A stretch of 64,000 nt of DNA. It comes from Strix aluco. Lineage: Eukaryota > Chordata > Aves > Strigiformes > Strigidae. The notes under the pieces were generated by a model. That model ran no database searches. It saw only the letters and a program-made list of their open reading frames with translations, and was not told the origin of the DNA. The stretch's first letter is position 1. Every line of letters begins with the position of its first letter. Shown in pieces: positions 24,301 through 39,300 of the stretch. Made by a program: the position numbers and the translations under genes. The stretch lies in contig NC_133938.1 of assembly GCF_031877795.1 (NCBI RefSeq), positions 16,648,920-16,712,919 of the forward strand, in the 5' to 3' direction.

Positions 24301-27300
24301 TTTGGCTGATAAATGCATGAATCATGTGCATCAGCCTCAGCATTGCAAATACAGCTGTAAAACATCAGGGGAAACATTCCCCCTCAACCCAGCTTCCTAA
24401 GCACATGCAAGAGACGTTTTGTGGGCTCTTTTATTCCTAGCACTAAGCATGGTGGGTACCTCAGGTCTGTCAGCAAAAATTGCAGGTTCCCCTTTCAATC
24501 CAGACTACACTGTTTACAGCAATTAGTGAGTGGGCTACACTTTGGTTAGCAGAAGTTATGGGTGTAAACACCCCTTCCCTCCCTGCTTTCCCCCAACTCA
24601 CACAGGACCCCTGCACTCAGTCCTTTCAACAAAACACTAATGCAGAAACTATAGGCAACCATACAGCACAGCTGCAGGGGTACCAGGGAAAAGAATTTTT
24701 TTTTTTAAATGTCATTCCTTAAAACTATCTTTTCCTTGTAAGGAAAGCAGTGTGTAAGTAAACTCTTGCAATATAACATATATACAAAAGCATACCCAGT
24801 GGTCTTCCCACAAGACAGGCACCAAGGCTGTAGTCTTTTCACTCTTACAATACAAATTCCAGATGTAAAAAATTATCCTTCAGTAGTACAACCAAAAAAA
24901 GGGCCAGCAGGACCTGCACAGTCACCAGAAGTTCCCCATCACCAATGAGGCTTGCAGCAATGTATACTGAAAAACTGAAGTACACTTTTGTATTTAACCA
25001 CCACATCATAAACTCATGATGGAAAGATCAGTCAGACTGTGCCACTGCCTTTCCAGGGCTTTGCATCAGTACCAAGCTCTCCTGCGGTTCAGACTTTGGT
25101 TTCATCCAGTTCTGGCTGGTTCTGAGTGTGCAACGTACTTGGGGAAAAATCAAAACGCTTACAAAATGTTAACAGGTTCTTTTGTATATGGATGAGAATT
25201 AAGTTTCTATACCCTTTCCCATGATACTCCCGAATTGTTTCTGCGAATACTGTTTTATCATAACGATTACTTGCAGCATGGGATTGCAATGTCATTTTTA
25301 TTATTCCATTAGCCAAACGTTTACATTAACCAAATAGCAGTTTACCATTTGTCTGCTTATTATCTGCTTATTTGTCTGCAATTATCAGATGGTTTCTGCT
25401 GTTTGGCAGAAAGCAAGAGGGTTTTTTTGCCCCTTCTGAGTTGATTTATAAAAATCAGGACGAAAACAGGACTTCAATAATTTCATGGAACAATCTGATC
25501 TGAGAAGTTATCACCACTTTTTCTCATTAATTTATTTGTAAAGAGAAGAAAAGTATCCAGTTTAAAAGATCTTTTATACTATTTACTTTTACTGTACATC
25601 TCCTCTTTATAAAGAGTATATCCCATCAGAGTGAAACACAAACACAAGTTCCTGCTGCTGAGAACGCTGCTTGTGAGCAACACTGAACTCAACAGCAAAA
25701 CAAGCCAAGGCACATAGGCGAACCAACTAGCTGCACATTCTCAACCAAATGTTTATTTAATCCAGTAAATGTCACTAAGTATCTTCTGATGCCACTTTGC
25801 ATAATTATAAAGTGTAATGAACAAAACTCATTCCCAATACACTGAAATGAAATAAACCAGCAAACAGGGTAGAACTGTCCCATACAGCTGGATGTTGGAT
25901 GTTACAGAAAGGGCTTTGGCACAGAAAATTTATACCCTGACTACTGTTGTTATATTTTCCATCCCCTGGATATGTAGGAAATGAATGCTCCCGTCTAATT
26001 TACTGGAGCAATTGGTTTAGTTGGTGATGCCTGAAATTAGATCAACTTTGGCTTACATAACAAGTATCAATAGTTATAAAACTGTTCCACTTCTAAGCAA
26101 AGTAAAAATAGTCAACAACTTCAGTTCTGCAGTGCAACTCCTGTGAAGACACACGTGAAGAGCTGATGCAGATGCAGACAGGCTTCCTAAGACCTCCTTG
26201 CTCCTGTACTCCCAGTCCCTCCCATGTTTGCCAGGAGCTTGCTGTGTGACAGCAAGTAGAGGGCCAACTCCAGCGAGCAGGAGAAAGCTGCTATTTAATT
26301 ACTTTTTAACAGAAGTAATGATCAAATGAAGGCACTTTCCTGCAGCTCTAACTAGCCTGCACAAGATGATAGGAAGCGTTTCCAAAAGTGTTGCAATTTC
26401 CAGTATAGAGGGAGGACCACGGGCTGATCGAGATGGCCCTTGGATCACATGCGGTAGAACAACCAGCACAGCGGATGTGCCTGATCACAACTAAGTGGTT
26501 CAAGATCTGCTCCAACAAAAAAGAACTGCAGAGGTTTAACTGGCTCCTTTCAGGCCTCCTCTTCCCTCTATAACTGGTAGAAGTTACTGAAAGCAGCTCT
26601 GTCCCTACCTTTCTCCTTCCAAATCACTGCTGCTTCATATTTAGACATCCCCAGGGTTACTGCACCCATTCCCACCTAACCTTTAGCAATATAAAGCAGC
26701 AGTAAACAGCTTGTTAAAGGACAACAGAAAACTAGTTCAGATCACAATTTCACCTTCTAAATGGTATGTTGGGAACATGGCACAATTCCACATTAAAAGA
26801 AAAGCAAGCAAACGTATTACCTGTTATGACATTAATATCTGGGTACTGGCTTTCACAGAGAGTAACAGCCTTGCTGTCCCTCTCAAACGCCTCTCGAAGC
26901 TCTTTCTTAACCGCTGCTGAGCCACATAACCGATACAGGCCTACCACCTAGAAGCAAAAACAACAGCCCCACATCAGTCATTTTCCTGCAGAGGGGACTA
27001 ATAACTGACATCATGTGTTGCCTCATAAGTGCAACAAAACCAACTGTTTGGAAATGTATGTTAAGGAAACTCAGTGCAAATGCTTAACATCAAATGGTCA
27101 CATACGGTATCAAACATTTCACAAGAGACGCAGTTGGGACTGTTAGGTAGCAAGTGAGTAACGCTAATGTTTCCTGCAACCCTGAACATGCTGAGCAGTA
27201 TTTTGTTGACAGAACATGAGTTTTAAATTGGAATCATTTAATGCTTGGCTTTTACGCAAACTCAGGAAACAAAGAAACACAGATGAAACATCTGTTTTCT

Positions 27301-30300
27301 TCTCATCCTACTTATTGAGATCACCATTATTTTTCCTAGTATAATTGTTTAATTATAGCAAATAGAACTGGAACTTCAGCAGAAAGAAATGAGGAGAAAA
27401 AGCGTTTTGAGCTTTATGTATACAAAATTACAGTATACCAAAATACAGTTATTAATCATTAGCAGAAACAGCAGTCATACAACTACCTACTAAAAATAAG
27501 AAATGCTGTAAACCATTTAAAAAAAAAATCTTTCCTACAAGATTAAGTTATATAGTAAACAAAATTTAAGTTATTTTATACCAATAACCAGAGTTTCAAG
27601 AAAATTATGAATACTCCATTATTACACCTATAACATGGTGTTTTAAAGACTACAAGATGCTTACTTCCATGGGTTTCAAATTTTATGAAAAGTTTTATGC
27701 AAAACAAGGGTTAACATGCTCAAGGCGATAGGAACGAAACCCATACCACTCTTGGACTGAATTATTAGTTAAATCATGTGCTTTCATGCACTTGAATTTT
27801 GCATTTTATCACCACTTCTCATTTTCATCAGCATCATTTATACAAAGCACTCCTATGATTTTAAGGAACTACATCTTAAACATATTCATTTTATTGTAAT
27901 GAACCTTATAGGCAGCTGTACTGAGCAGTAAATGGTTAGTCCAAAACTACCACGGATTCAAAAGACAAAAAAAAAAAAAAACAAACCCAAAAACCTGACT
28001 TGGACCATGCAAATCTATGTTTGCAAACAAGAATTATTTGTTTGTCCATATGTTAATTCCTCTTTAAGTAAATGGGAAAGGAATTTGTACTCCCTTGTTC
28101 CCAAGACTAATTACGGTCTGCTATTTGCCTAAGACAATTTCTTTTAAACTTTCAAAGTTTTCTAATGCCACATCTGAAATTCAGGTGGAGATAACATGCC
28201 ATGACAGTAGTCTGCAATCTATAGGAAAGTCAAAAATGTCAGACAAGCACGTGGTTAAAACAAGAAGTTAACAGTATATTTTGCATTTTTGGTTCTCCCT
28301 GTGCAAATACACAAATTAGATTTCATGCTCAAAAGCATCAGGTACATTCAGACAATTCAGATCCCAATCGCTTCATTACCAGTGTTGCCTTGATTACCCA
28401 ATATCATTTGCATGACTAGGTGCTAATAAGCCCAAAATAAAATGCTGAAACCATGGGACACATACATTGGAAAGAATAAAACTTCTCTTTTCCACTGATT
28501 TGCATAATGTTAGGAGAAGTATTCACAATAAGAATCACTCAGTTGATATTAGTAGTGACTTCCAGCAAAGTAATTACACAGAAATACAATTTCTGTCTAT
28601 ATTTTATGACCTAGGTTATAAATAGCAGAGTTAATTTCACAACACCTGGAATTACATCCAACCTGTCAGCAATTTAAAATAGTAACAGTGGGAGGTGTGA
28701 TTACTTCTCAATTTCACCTGAGCAAGAACAGGTGTAAAAGAAACCAAGGACTCACATGCTGTGGAACAGCATGCAAGAATCCTCCCACCAGTTTCAAATT
28801 AATTGCCATGGGGAACATCCAACCTTAACACTGTGCATAGTCCTTCCTAACAGACTTCTTGTCTAACATCCATAACTGGCGATTTGTTTCCATACCTCAT
28901 TTCTCATACATATTTTTGTCTGTTAGGTTACATCAACCAATAAAATGTATTAGGATGAAGACACTGGGCACTGCTGCTTTACAGCATTCATCTCCTGTCC
29001 TAATTTTGAAAACCACCTGAAGAAAGGCGAGGAGCAGTGGCATGGGGAAACAACTAATTCAGCCCCTCAGGGTCTCCTCCTCATCTTACTGCTGTGTACA
29101 AAGTGATGGCAGAGACAAATCTCTGGCATGTTGGCTTGAGACTGCACGCATGCAAGTAGAGCTTTGTCAAAAGACCCGTTGTCATCACATTGTGTCACTG
29201 CACACAATGCCTCGGGTTTGGGTAGGCGGGAACATTATACTCATTTTTGCATTTAGATACACGTCCTTATGGAGTGATTCTTGTCTCAGGAATCAAGTAT
29301 TTTCAAGCTCTCTTCTCAGCTCTGCTGTTTGAGGGTGACTACATGCTGGGGGCTGCAGGCTCATTTCACTGTCCCTAGTCCTAAAGCACTACTGTGAGCA
29401 CCTCCTGTGAGCAAGAGTACATCTCCTATTCAAAGGCCAAGTTAGAAGCACTGATTTCAGACAGCCCTGTTACTCGTCCCACATTACAATGACTAGTGTT
29501 TGCTAAACAGGAGCAGCAAAGCAAAAAAAAGTTGACATGTAAAGGTATTAGATTTCCCCTTTCCCACCGACTGCTCACCCTCTGCAACAGCTATCCTGAC
29601 ACAGAAATATTAACAAAGCAGAATAAAATATTCACAGTACCTGACAGCCTCTCTTTTCAATCTCCAGAATGCATTTCTGCATCAGAAGTGGTACCATCAA
29701 GCCCGCATTTTCCTTCTCTACAACTTTTCGAGCATCTACCCCAAACATCACTGGCTCCCGATCTGCATCAAGGCCATCGAGAGAGTTCTCCCACTGCTCC
29801 ATGAGCGACAGTTTGACATAAATAAGCCCCCTCGGTTCCAGTTTGACAGCCAGCTGATGCGTCTTTGTCACTCGGAAGAGAGTGGGAAGAGCCACAGTTC
29901 CATGACAACACACCCGATTTTTCCGTGGGGTGGGTTCCCAGCTGAACACCACCAGCTTTAAGTGCTGAGCGTTTTCAATTTCTATGTTGAACGTGTGGTC
30001 CATATCTAGAAATGTTGTCCTACATGTAAGTAGGGCTGTTCTTGCTTTGTTTACTGAGTCAACCTGTATTGCACAAAAGACATCTTTTGAGTCTATTCTT
30101 GGTGGTTTTAAGTCTTCAGCACCATAAAAGTGAATGCTCATGAGTCCAGAGATGTACTGAGAGCACTTGGGTTGATCAGAAAAGTTGTAGTGTCTGAAGG
30201 CATCAATATCTATTTCAGTTTTACCATTGTTACTTGGAAGGCTCTCCTTTCCCTTCCCACACTTGGTTTCATGCCCATGTTTACCTGATTTTGTTATAAG

Positions 30301-33300
30301 TTCAGGAGAGTCTCCATCACTGAGGTAACCACCTTTGCTGAAGGATTTGGAGTTCCTCGAGCTTTTCTTTTTGTAGGTGTGTTGCGACAACACGCTGCTG
30401 TCAAGATGGTAACGACTTATCACGTTTCTGCTGGCAGCTGTGGTTGAGTTTCCAGAAGATGGCAAAGACACTGTATGGCTTGTATCCCGGCAGCTACCTT
30501 TTGGCAGGGAAGGAGGATTATCTGAACTAGTATGGCTTGAAGCTCCCTTGACACTCAACTTCCTACTCAGCTCTGGCAGCTTTTTCATTTTCATGGAAAG
30601 CTTCCTCACGGTCCTGGGAGATTTAATTCTATCAGGGAAAGGCCAGTTGATTGATCCGCTTTTTTTCAGAGGACTGGGACTTGGAGGAGAAACCTCTGTT
30701 GAGGGTATATCAGCCTTGTGTGCAAGTACAACTCCAGACCCTTTAGAAGAAAAGAAAAGGAATAATCATTTTCAAACTGCTCAGTCACTGCAGTTCGCAG
30801 CAATGAAAAAATAAATCTTGAACTAGGGGAAACATGTTGATTTGTCATAACCTGATAAACGCAATTCATTCAGACAACCATCATTCATTCATCAGTCAGA
30901 TGTTCACGAGCATTCAGAAAGCTGTGCTCTGATGACTTGTTCAGCCAAATTTGGCTGTTCATGGTCAAAAGCCAGATTTGTTCTGCTTTATGGAGATGAA
31001 AGGGCCAGAAACTACATATAAACAAACGAGCTATCTCACCCGCTGCATTCAGCTTGATCCATTTGTGCAGTATCCCCCATACAAGCAGACATGGCTGCAT
31101 TCCTGGGGCACAGGTGCAACAAAACCAGTCTTAAATGGGAAAATACTGGACTATGGCAAATACACCCTTGCTTACAAAGCTGTTAACTATGTAGCCAACA
31201 CATCAGCGCTGCTCACTCCTCTTAGGTCTAGAGGTAAGACACTCACCTAGTAAAGAATATGGCTCTGCTCTTGTACATGTCCCTCTATTACCCAAAGAGC
31301 CCTAAATCCCTCCTGTGTAGACACAAACAGCATCTCACACCTTTTCTTCCATTTCTCTCAGCTCCTCCTTTCCACTGCAGGATGGAGGAGGAGGAACACA
31401 ATGAGGATTTACTCCTTTCAAAAGCTGCATCCTGCACTGTCTCATTCCTGCCAGCAACTTTCCACCTTTCCTGGCACAACCATCCCATGACAGGCCTTAA
31501 AGTTACACAGTTCCCAAGTGACGTCCTTGTGGGACATCACCCACCTTTCAAGGTACCAAAAAAAAAAAAAAAAAAAAATTGCAACAGCAGGCACTGATGC
31601 TCAAGAGGGAAAAAGTAAAAAAGATTCCCTTAATTTAGCAGTAAAAGACAACTGATTAAGGAACACGATCACAAAATCAGACATAAGCCAATACTGCAGT
31701 CAGGAACCTGCAGTTCACCTCATGCTCCAATACTTGAGGAAATCCAAATACCAAGTTATAGCTCAAGTTTTCCCTCACTTTCACTAGCATGAGGCCATAA
31801 TGACTGTAAGAAAGGCAATGAATTTACACAAGTTAATGAAGCTCGCAAGAGGGGAACTGAGGCCAGAATGATAGATATTAATAAAATTACATGAGTACTT
31901 TCACTTAAGAGTCACTTTTCTATCCCTTAGAGAAACCAATAGTGGTTCTTGCTAGCAATAACCACCCCATTCACTCATCACTTTGCAAATTTTAGCAGCT
32001 CCTAACAGGACTCATGTAGCCTTGCCTGTGCAGACTAGGGTACTATGGAGCCCCCAAGCACACTAACCCTGTGTGGTGCAATTAGCCCAAGCAGCTCACA
32101 GAGACTCAAACACCTATATTCATCTGTCATCCCCCCTTGCTAGTCAGGGAAAGGGAGAGTTTGTTTACAGCATATAAAAAGAAAGAAAGAAGCATTGTTT
32201 TCACAAGATACTCAGCAAATCACACTTTACAGAAGTTTCTCTTACAGATTTCTCAAAGGTTTACTGCTTTAATTCTAATCACTTCAAGTCCAAATCACCA
32301 TACAGCTAGTGATTTTTACAAGTTCCCTGTTGAAATTTTCACCATTTAACTATAACTTACTTTTTATACTTCACTTAGCTTAAACCGTTAAATCAAGCAA
32401 TCTGGCCTTTGACCAAAATGATTTGTTGTGGTTTTGTTTTTCCCCCCCCAAAAAACCCTACAAAGACTAGTTCTAGTCCCAGCAGAAGTTTGGCTTTAAT
32501 AACTTTTGCAGATAGCTGCTTAAAAGAGTATCTTTAGAAAGTTTCAGTTATGAAGAATAACGCATAGAATCTGTTTTCCAGAATGACAGAGGAAAATTCA
32601 CTTAGCCCTGAATCTCATGGAAGTAGCTCCCTCACAGGGGAAGGGCTATTTCTAGCACGCCTGCTGTGCTTTTCTGGCAAGCAGCTAGTTAGAAATGTGG
32701 TGTTTGATAAAAGCGGACAAAGCCTCCCCTTGTACTGCAAATCACAGCACGGTCCCACTGGTGGGCTGGCCTGGAGTGCTCTATAGCAATCAGTGCCATA
32801 CTGCAGCCCACAAACATTAATCTTCCCTTCTGTCAAAAGTCTCTGGCACAGGCTTGGAAAAGCAGGCCAGCAAATTAAACTTCCCCCCAGCTCATTAAAA
32901 CTGAAGAGTCAATCTAACACTCTGACTTTTGTATCCAACTTCTCGCTGTGTTCAGCACCAAACAGTTAAAATGAAGTATGTGGCTGGAAGAAACTAACAG
33001 TGGAGTATTATGCAGGATGGTATTCCCATCAGCATTGAGCCACATGTTGTTCCACTAAAGCCAGCAATGTGCTGAGGTATGCACGCAATTTTAAAAAGTG
33101 TACATGACACAGCTCTGAACAAGCTGCAAAAGGAGCTGTAGCAGAGTTTGGTAACACTTCACTCCCCAGCTTACCCATCTGATACAGCTTTCTCACAAGG
33201 GTGCCCAGGGAACTGAGCTGCGCCTCAATCCTTTTAATAAGTTACAAGGCTGTGCTGCAAACAGGCTCCTCACTGTCCCCGTCCCTGCTTGCTCTACCAC

Positions 33301-36300
33301 CACACATCCCATCTCAGCAGTTAAACTTTAAAAATACCCCTACAGAAGGATGGTAGGAGGAGATGAAATATCAGAGGCACCTGTCACATAAGTGACTTCA
33401 GGGCAGCAAGGGGATGGTCAGTTTTATGATGCAGGTTATATTCATGTATTTGTTTGTTTATATATATATATATATATATAAAATTTATTTATTTTTTAGA
33501 GTGAGAACACTCAACCACTGGAACAACATCCCCAGGAACATGGTAGAGTCCCCATCACTGGAATTTTTCAAGATGTGACTGGACAGGGTGCTAGGTAATC
33601 TCATCCAGGCTCTGTTTCCCACCAAAGCATAGACCAGATGATCCTCTGAGGTCCTTTCCAGCCCGGGTTGTTCTATGATATAGTATCTTTACTACATTTA
33701 CCTTGGGCTTTCTGGAAGCTTTAGCAGTACGAGTAATAGAGAAAAAAAATAGCTTTTGAAAGACAACGCCATCAGAGTTGAAGTGACTTGACATCCTAAG
33801 TGACTGCTTCCATCAGCTATTTGTTCAGCTTGACTAGTAAAGCCACATTTTTACTTTGCTCAGCAATGTGGCTGCATGAAAGGATGAAGCCTTTTCATGA
33901 CCAAAGAGACACAATGGGAGAGACACAAGAAGCCCACAGTGCTTCGTGAACCCAGACCCCTGCCTCCCAGCCCATCCAGCCAGGTGTCCATTGGGCAATT
34001 GCCACTGTCCCCTCGGTCGATCAGGCTGGTGCTGACAGACCGTACCCCTACACAAGGCTGCCCCAAGGGAAGAGAGGACTCAAACTATCTTAAACACTTA
34101 CAACACAGCCCCTGCCAAACACCTGCAGTGATTCAGCACAGTGAAAATGCTTGTCTGACCCTGCTTAACATTGTTTACATGTGCTTGGGCACATGTATCA
34201 CTGTCATACCCACTGCCAGCAACACATGCTATTTTACAGGCACATTTGATTACCCTATTATACACGTAACATTCCTCATTGCTTAAGGTAGGGCTTCTGA
34301 ATTATTTTAAAGTGCCTCAGAAAACCTGTAATTTATTTCTGGTGCCTAAGTTGAGGTGACTAAGTCAGGAAACTATCAGAAAACTATCAGTTCCTTATTA
34401 CAGCAAGCTATTGAAGTATCAAACAGCCACTCTCGTAACTAATGGAAAGGCCAAATTCCCACCAAACAAAACCTGATAGGTAATTTAATTTTTCCTACCA
34501 TTCTCCAGACGTACTTAATAAGTACGCTACATCTAACACTGAAAGCACCTCTCTAGAATAATGGCATTAGTGTTGAAGATCTAAGCATTTCATTTTGAAA
34601 AGAGAAAAAAAATACAGCTTACACTGAGTGGTTATAACTTTCAAAACCAAAGTCTCTCTTCTGCCTACATTTTTCATGCTTTATTATTATTATTACTTCT
34701 AAGATCAACCCAAGGACTTATTGGGAAAATGTACTAAAAATGAAAAAGCAGCAAATCAAAACAGAAAAGCTCTAATATCTCAAAACTGTTCTTGTAGCAA
34801 ACCATGGGTGAGTGAAAAACAGCTACTGTTTTTCTGTGCTAGATTCCACAAGAAATACTGATCTGGATCCTCAACGGACACAAATGGCACAGCTCTACTG
34901 TGTCAAAGGCTTACTCAGGTGCAGGCAAATTATAGTTCCAGACCTGTTCTGAAACAAAACTTCAGAGTAAAACTGTAAATGGCATTAAGAGAATTCATGC
35001 TATATCAAATTCAAGCAACTTCAACTGAAAAATAAGGAAAGCATCACCTCTATCCATATCAGCAATTGGGGAAAAAAAAATTTTAAAAAAAGAACATTTA
35101 AAAATTGAGATAGAATAGAATTATTTCTATGTAACAATTATCTAAATAAATGGAAAAATCTCCTCTTTTAACCTGTAAAAAAAAGTCTTTTTTTACCCCT
35201 ATAAAAATTACTACTTAGGACTCAGAGACTGCATTGGTCAATCCCACATAATGCTTCAGAGTCAAGGAATGGAGAAATTATTAAAAAGGTAAAAAAAAAA
35301 AAAAAATCTAAGAACTCTGTAAAGGTAGTTTGTTTTCTTCAAATACTATGCATGCTGACATTAAGCTGTGATAAACCCATCAACGCAGGGATCACTTTTA
35401 CAGGAGAAAAAGTTATAAAATAAATTGCTTTAAATAGTCCATTAATTAAAATGGGAACTGATTACAGCATAACCCAACGAGGCTCGTCCATGCCGAGAGG
35501 TGAAGGGCTGACCACTGCCTGCTCTTCAGCACTGCAGCGATCCTCTGAGCATCCTTGACAGCAGTATCTCATTAGAGAGGAAGAAGCACGCGTGACAGCA
35601 CTTTAGATCTCTGACCAGACTGAAAGAGTTCAGTATCTACAACCAAGATGAGTTTATTGCAGATATTTTAGACATCATCAATTCTGCGATGCACGTAAAC
35701 CACAACTGGCCCTACTCAGACACTAGTGGCGCACCAAAACGCAAGCGGCAGCACCGTGGCTGATGCCAAGCACCATCTGTTTGGGCTGCTCTCACTAAGA
35801 TCTCCCCTCGCTGTGTCTTTCGTGGCATGAAGAGCAGCTTTGCCCCCATTTCCCCAGTCAGAGGATATAAACAGTTAGTTGGCACAAATCAGAAACTGGA
35901 AAAAGCAATAGCTATTTTAAATTAACTGCTTTCACTCCACAGCTGCTACATCCTTCTGCCTCTTTCACCAGCAGGTCTTTATGGCATTGCCACCCCATGG
36001 ATCAAAGACATATGCATGAATAAGTCCTTGACCTTCAAAAGCATGTGCACAAACTCCCCAAAAGCCCACCAGCAAACTGGCTTCAACTCTGCAGAAGGAG
36101 GGAGCAGAGACCTTTCTGCTGCGCAGCAAAACATTTTGGTACCTCAAACATTATGCAAATATTTTGCATGAATGCTTTTCTGCCTCATGAAACCAAAGCT
36201 CTTATCACTTGGAAAATTAAATCACAAAGCATCTTCCACCTGGAAAAAAAAATAAAAATCAAGCAAATAGTATTTGCAACACATGGAAGGAAACTGGTAG

Positions 36301-39300
36301 ATAGGATTTGCTGTCTGGTATACTCTATGTATATTGCTGGAAGCTTATTTGCAACATCTAAGCATGCAAAATATTTGCCTGCATTGGCCCCAAAAGATGT
36401 ATTTGGAAACCAGGACAGTGGTCATGGTCTAAGTGGAGAAAGAGCACTGTAGCTTTAATATGATTTAAGGCATATATTGGGGGTAATTGGGAATATGGTA
36501 TCAACCTCCACTTCCTACAACGTGGAAAAGAAATCTGTTTACGGTGATTCCTACCAGGATTTCCCACCCAGACTGTTAACACACATACATTTTCAGTAGC
36601 AAAAGCACAGTCCTGATCCTGGCATCCTACAATGCGCAGGCCCTACCAGAATGTCTCTGAGATACAGACACACATGAGATGATTCCACTGATAAGGTGGA
36701 CACTAATCCCAACAGTAATCCTCCCCAAAAGCAAAAATATTACAAATTCTTTGGAAGGCACTATCCAGAGCTCCACAATATAAACCTATTGCAGGAGTCG
36801 ATATTATAAGGGGATGTACTTCTTCAACATTCTGCAGGTGATACACACATCTATAAAAACATATAATTAAGAGTTCAATCCTAAACAGCCGTAAAAAAGT
36901 TTACTTTAACACTTTATGTATGCAGAAAACTATATATAGAATTTTTCATATTGCATTTAAAACAAAAAATATTCCTGTTTTCCAATCATAACCATTTTGC
37001 CTGTTCAAGAAGACATCAGATTAAAAACAGCCTCCAGGGTCCTTTCCACTTAAAACTCTTCTCCCACAAATCTAAATTGAGCTGGCACTGCATTTCTACA
37101 TTACTAACTCGGAACCAATTTATCTTCTTACTCTTACCTTTTCTCTACTTGTTATAAACAAAATACATTAATTATTTTCCCAAGCTCTGCTATAGGGGTG
37201 CCTTATTAAAAATAAGTTTCTTTTTAAAAGCCAGCATGGCTAGATTTATTTGCTAAGGAATTACCTGACAAATCCTATTAACATAAATGGCATTTATTGG
37301 TAGAAAGTAACCAGATTAACACCAAGAACTAATAGTGTAAATTAAGACTATGGGGCAAATTAGCACCCCCACAAATATGATTCATTTTATTGATAACATT
37401 TACAGGAAATACCTATTTAACTCCCAACAACTGAATTCTATCATTTATTTTTTCTTAATCTTCTGTCTAATAAAGAGTCTCTCAAAAAAATTACAAAAAG
37501 AATCCACAATCATCATCTCTCTACAAAGTTGGAAGTCCAAATAAGGCAGCAACGTTTAAAGTTTTAAAGGTAAAATTGATTGTTATCCAAAGAAAACAGC
37601 AAATGACAAAATGAATAACTATGTATTTGGTTGGCTTTTATAGTGTCCCATTTTCTTCTGTCTATACTTCTCAAAATCTAATACTTTAGACTCTAATACT
37701 AACCAATATTGACACATATCAATAAGGTAAGCAGACTTTTATAAAATCCTATCAATAAGGTAAGCGGACTTCTCCCCAAAGGAGTAATTGCTTATCTGTC
37801 AGGAGTTAATACTTAATGTACTCAGCTCTCTAAGAATATAGACATCTACTTCATAGCAGTTGTATAATTCAAACAAGGTCCTAACACAAATAAAGTTAAA
37901 TTGGCCATGTTGCCTTTCATGCAGTAATTTTGCATGGATGAGCTGTCATTTTAAATTCAACTGAATATAACTGCAGATACCTTAACTGGATTAAAAAGAA
38001 GAACTAAGCCACTTCTCCATAATAAAGCCAATTACTGAGCAGCAGGGATCCACTTCATCATCAATTAATCTATTCAATGTGATCAGTATTCAATACATGC
38101 GAAAGAGTGCTGAATTTAAAGTACCTTAATTAACACAATGCATAACAAATCAATCAGGGGAAATTCATAACACTCCTCCTGGTTTCACGAGACACTTTAA
38201 AAGGGCAATTTTGCTTTCAGATATGTTTCTTCAGTAGGAAAACAATTTTTACTTTTTTCTTCTTACACAAACGATTTTTTTTTTTTTTAAGAAATAGTCA
38301 CCTATATATTGAGAGATTAACCACTTAAATGGGGGTCAAACAGTTTGCAGGACACACACAGAGCTTTCCTAAATAACCATGCTTACTGACCTCTCCAAAG
38401 CACCTAGAGCTCCAACATAGGCAAAAATCTACCTAAAAACATGGTATTTCATCTATCTTGCAAGCAAATACAACCAGTCTAAGTAATTAATGCAGCTATG
38501 AAGTGAGCTATTTCTAAATAAATGCCCGATAACTTTAACACACTTTGCAACTTAAAATATGCTTGTATCTGCAGCATTTCCACTAAAAGAACAAAACGTG
38601 AGCTCCCAGAGAGAAGACCGAGTATTTTTTCTTCTGCTCTTTACAGCAGTTGCTTTGGTGCCTACAGAAACAAGCCCCGTTCCCAGAAGCAACCTTTGTG
38701 CTGGGAATGTGGGCACAGCAGCTCCCGGCACACAGGGCTGCGGGGCCAGAAGCCAGCTGGGACAAAGGGGCTGGACGGGGGCAACTGGGATGGGGAAGGC
38801 TCCTCCGGAGGGCAATGCACACCTGGGCTCCGAGGCCGGTGTTCCAGGTCCTCTCAGCTGAGCCGGGCAAAAATACATGCTCTTAAATGTCAGTGCAAAG
38901 CAAGCGTGAACTGCCTCCAAAAGGGGAACCTGGAATTCCCTGTCTTCTGAACTTTATGCTGTTTCTAACTCTCAACAGGATACTAGAGTTAAGGTCAAAA
39001 TAATATAAGACACACCAGTAATTAAAAATAATACCTTTTTGGAAAGAGTTGGGATTTTTTTCTGCTTACTTTTGTTTGGTGTGGTTTTATTTTTGTTTGG
39101 ATTTTTTTAACAGACTGGCAAAAATCTTTAATGAAATGCTGAATTCACACACTAATGGAATTATGGAAATGAGACTATCAAACACTCAGCCAAAGATAAC
39201 AAGGAACAAAGAGGCTGGCTTCTGAAAGTGAAAACCACTCCTCTCCAGTCTATTAGATTAGCCTGAGACAGTCAACAAGACAGTAATTACAGAAAGCAAT

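Noticed and set aside
33897..34286. 129-codon plus-strand frame in the largest SYDE2 intron
   Set aside because: There is no recognisable motif, composition is intronic, and no phase-matched neighbouring exons exist.
38522..38950. Overlapping open frames of 95-142 codons on both strands
   Set aside because: These sit in a locally GC-richer intronic patch with no motif, no splice context and similar length on both strands, as expected by chance.
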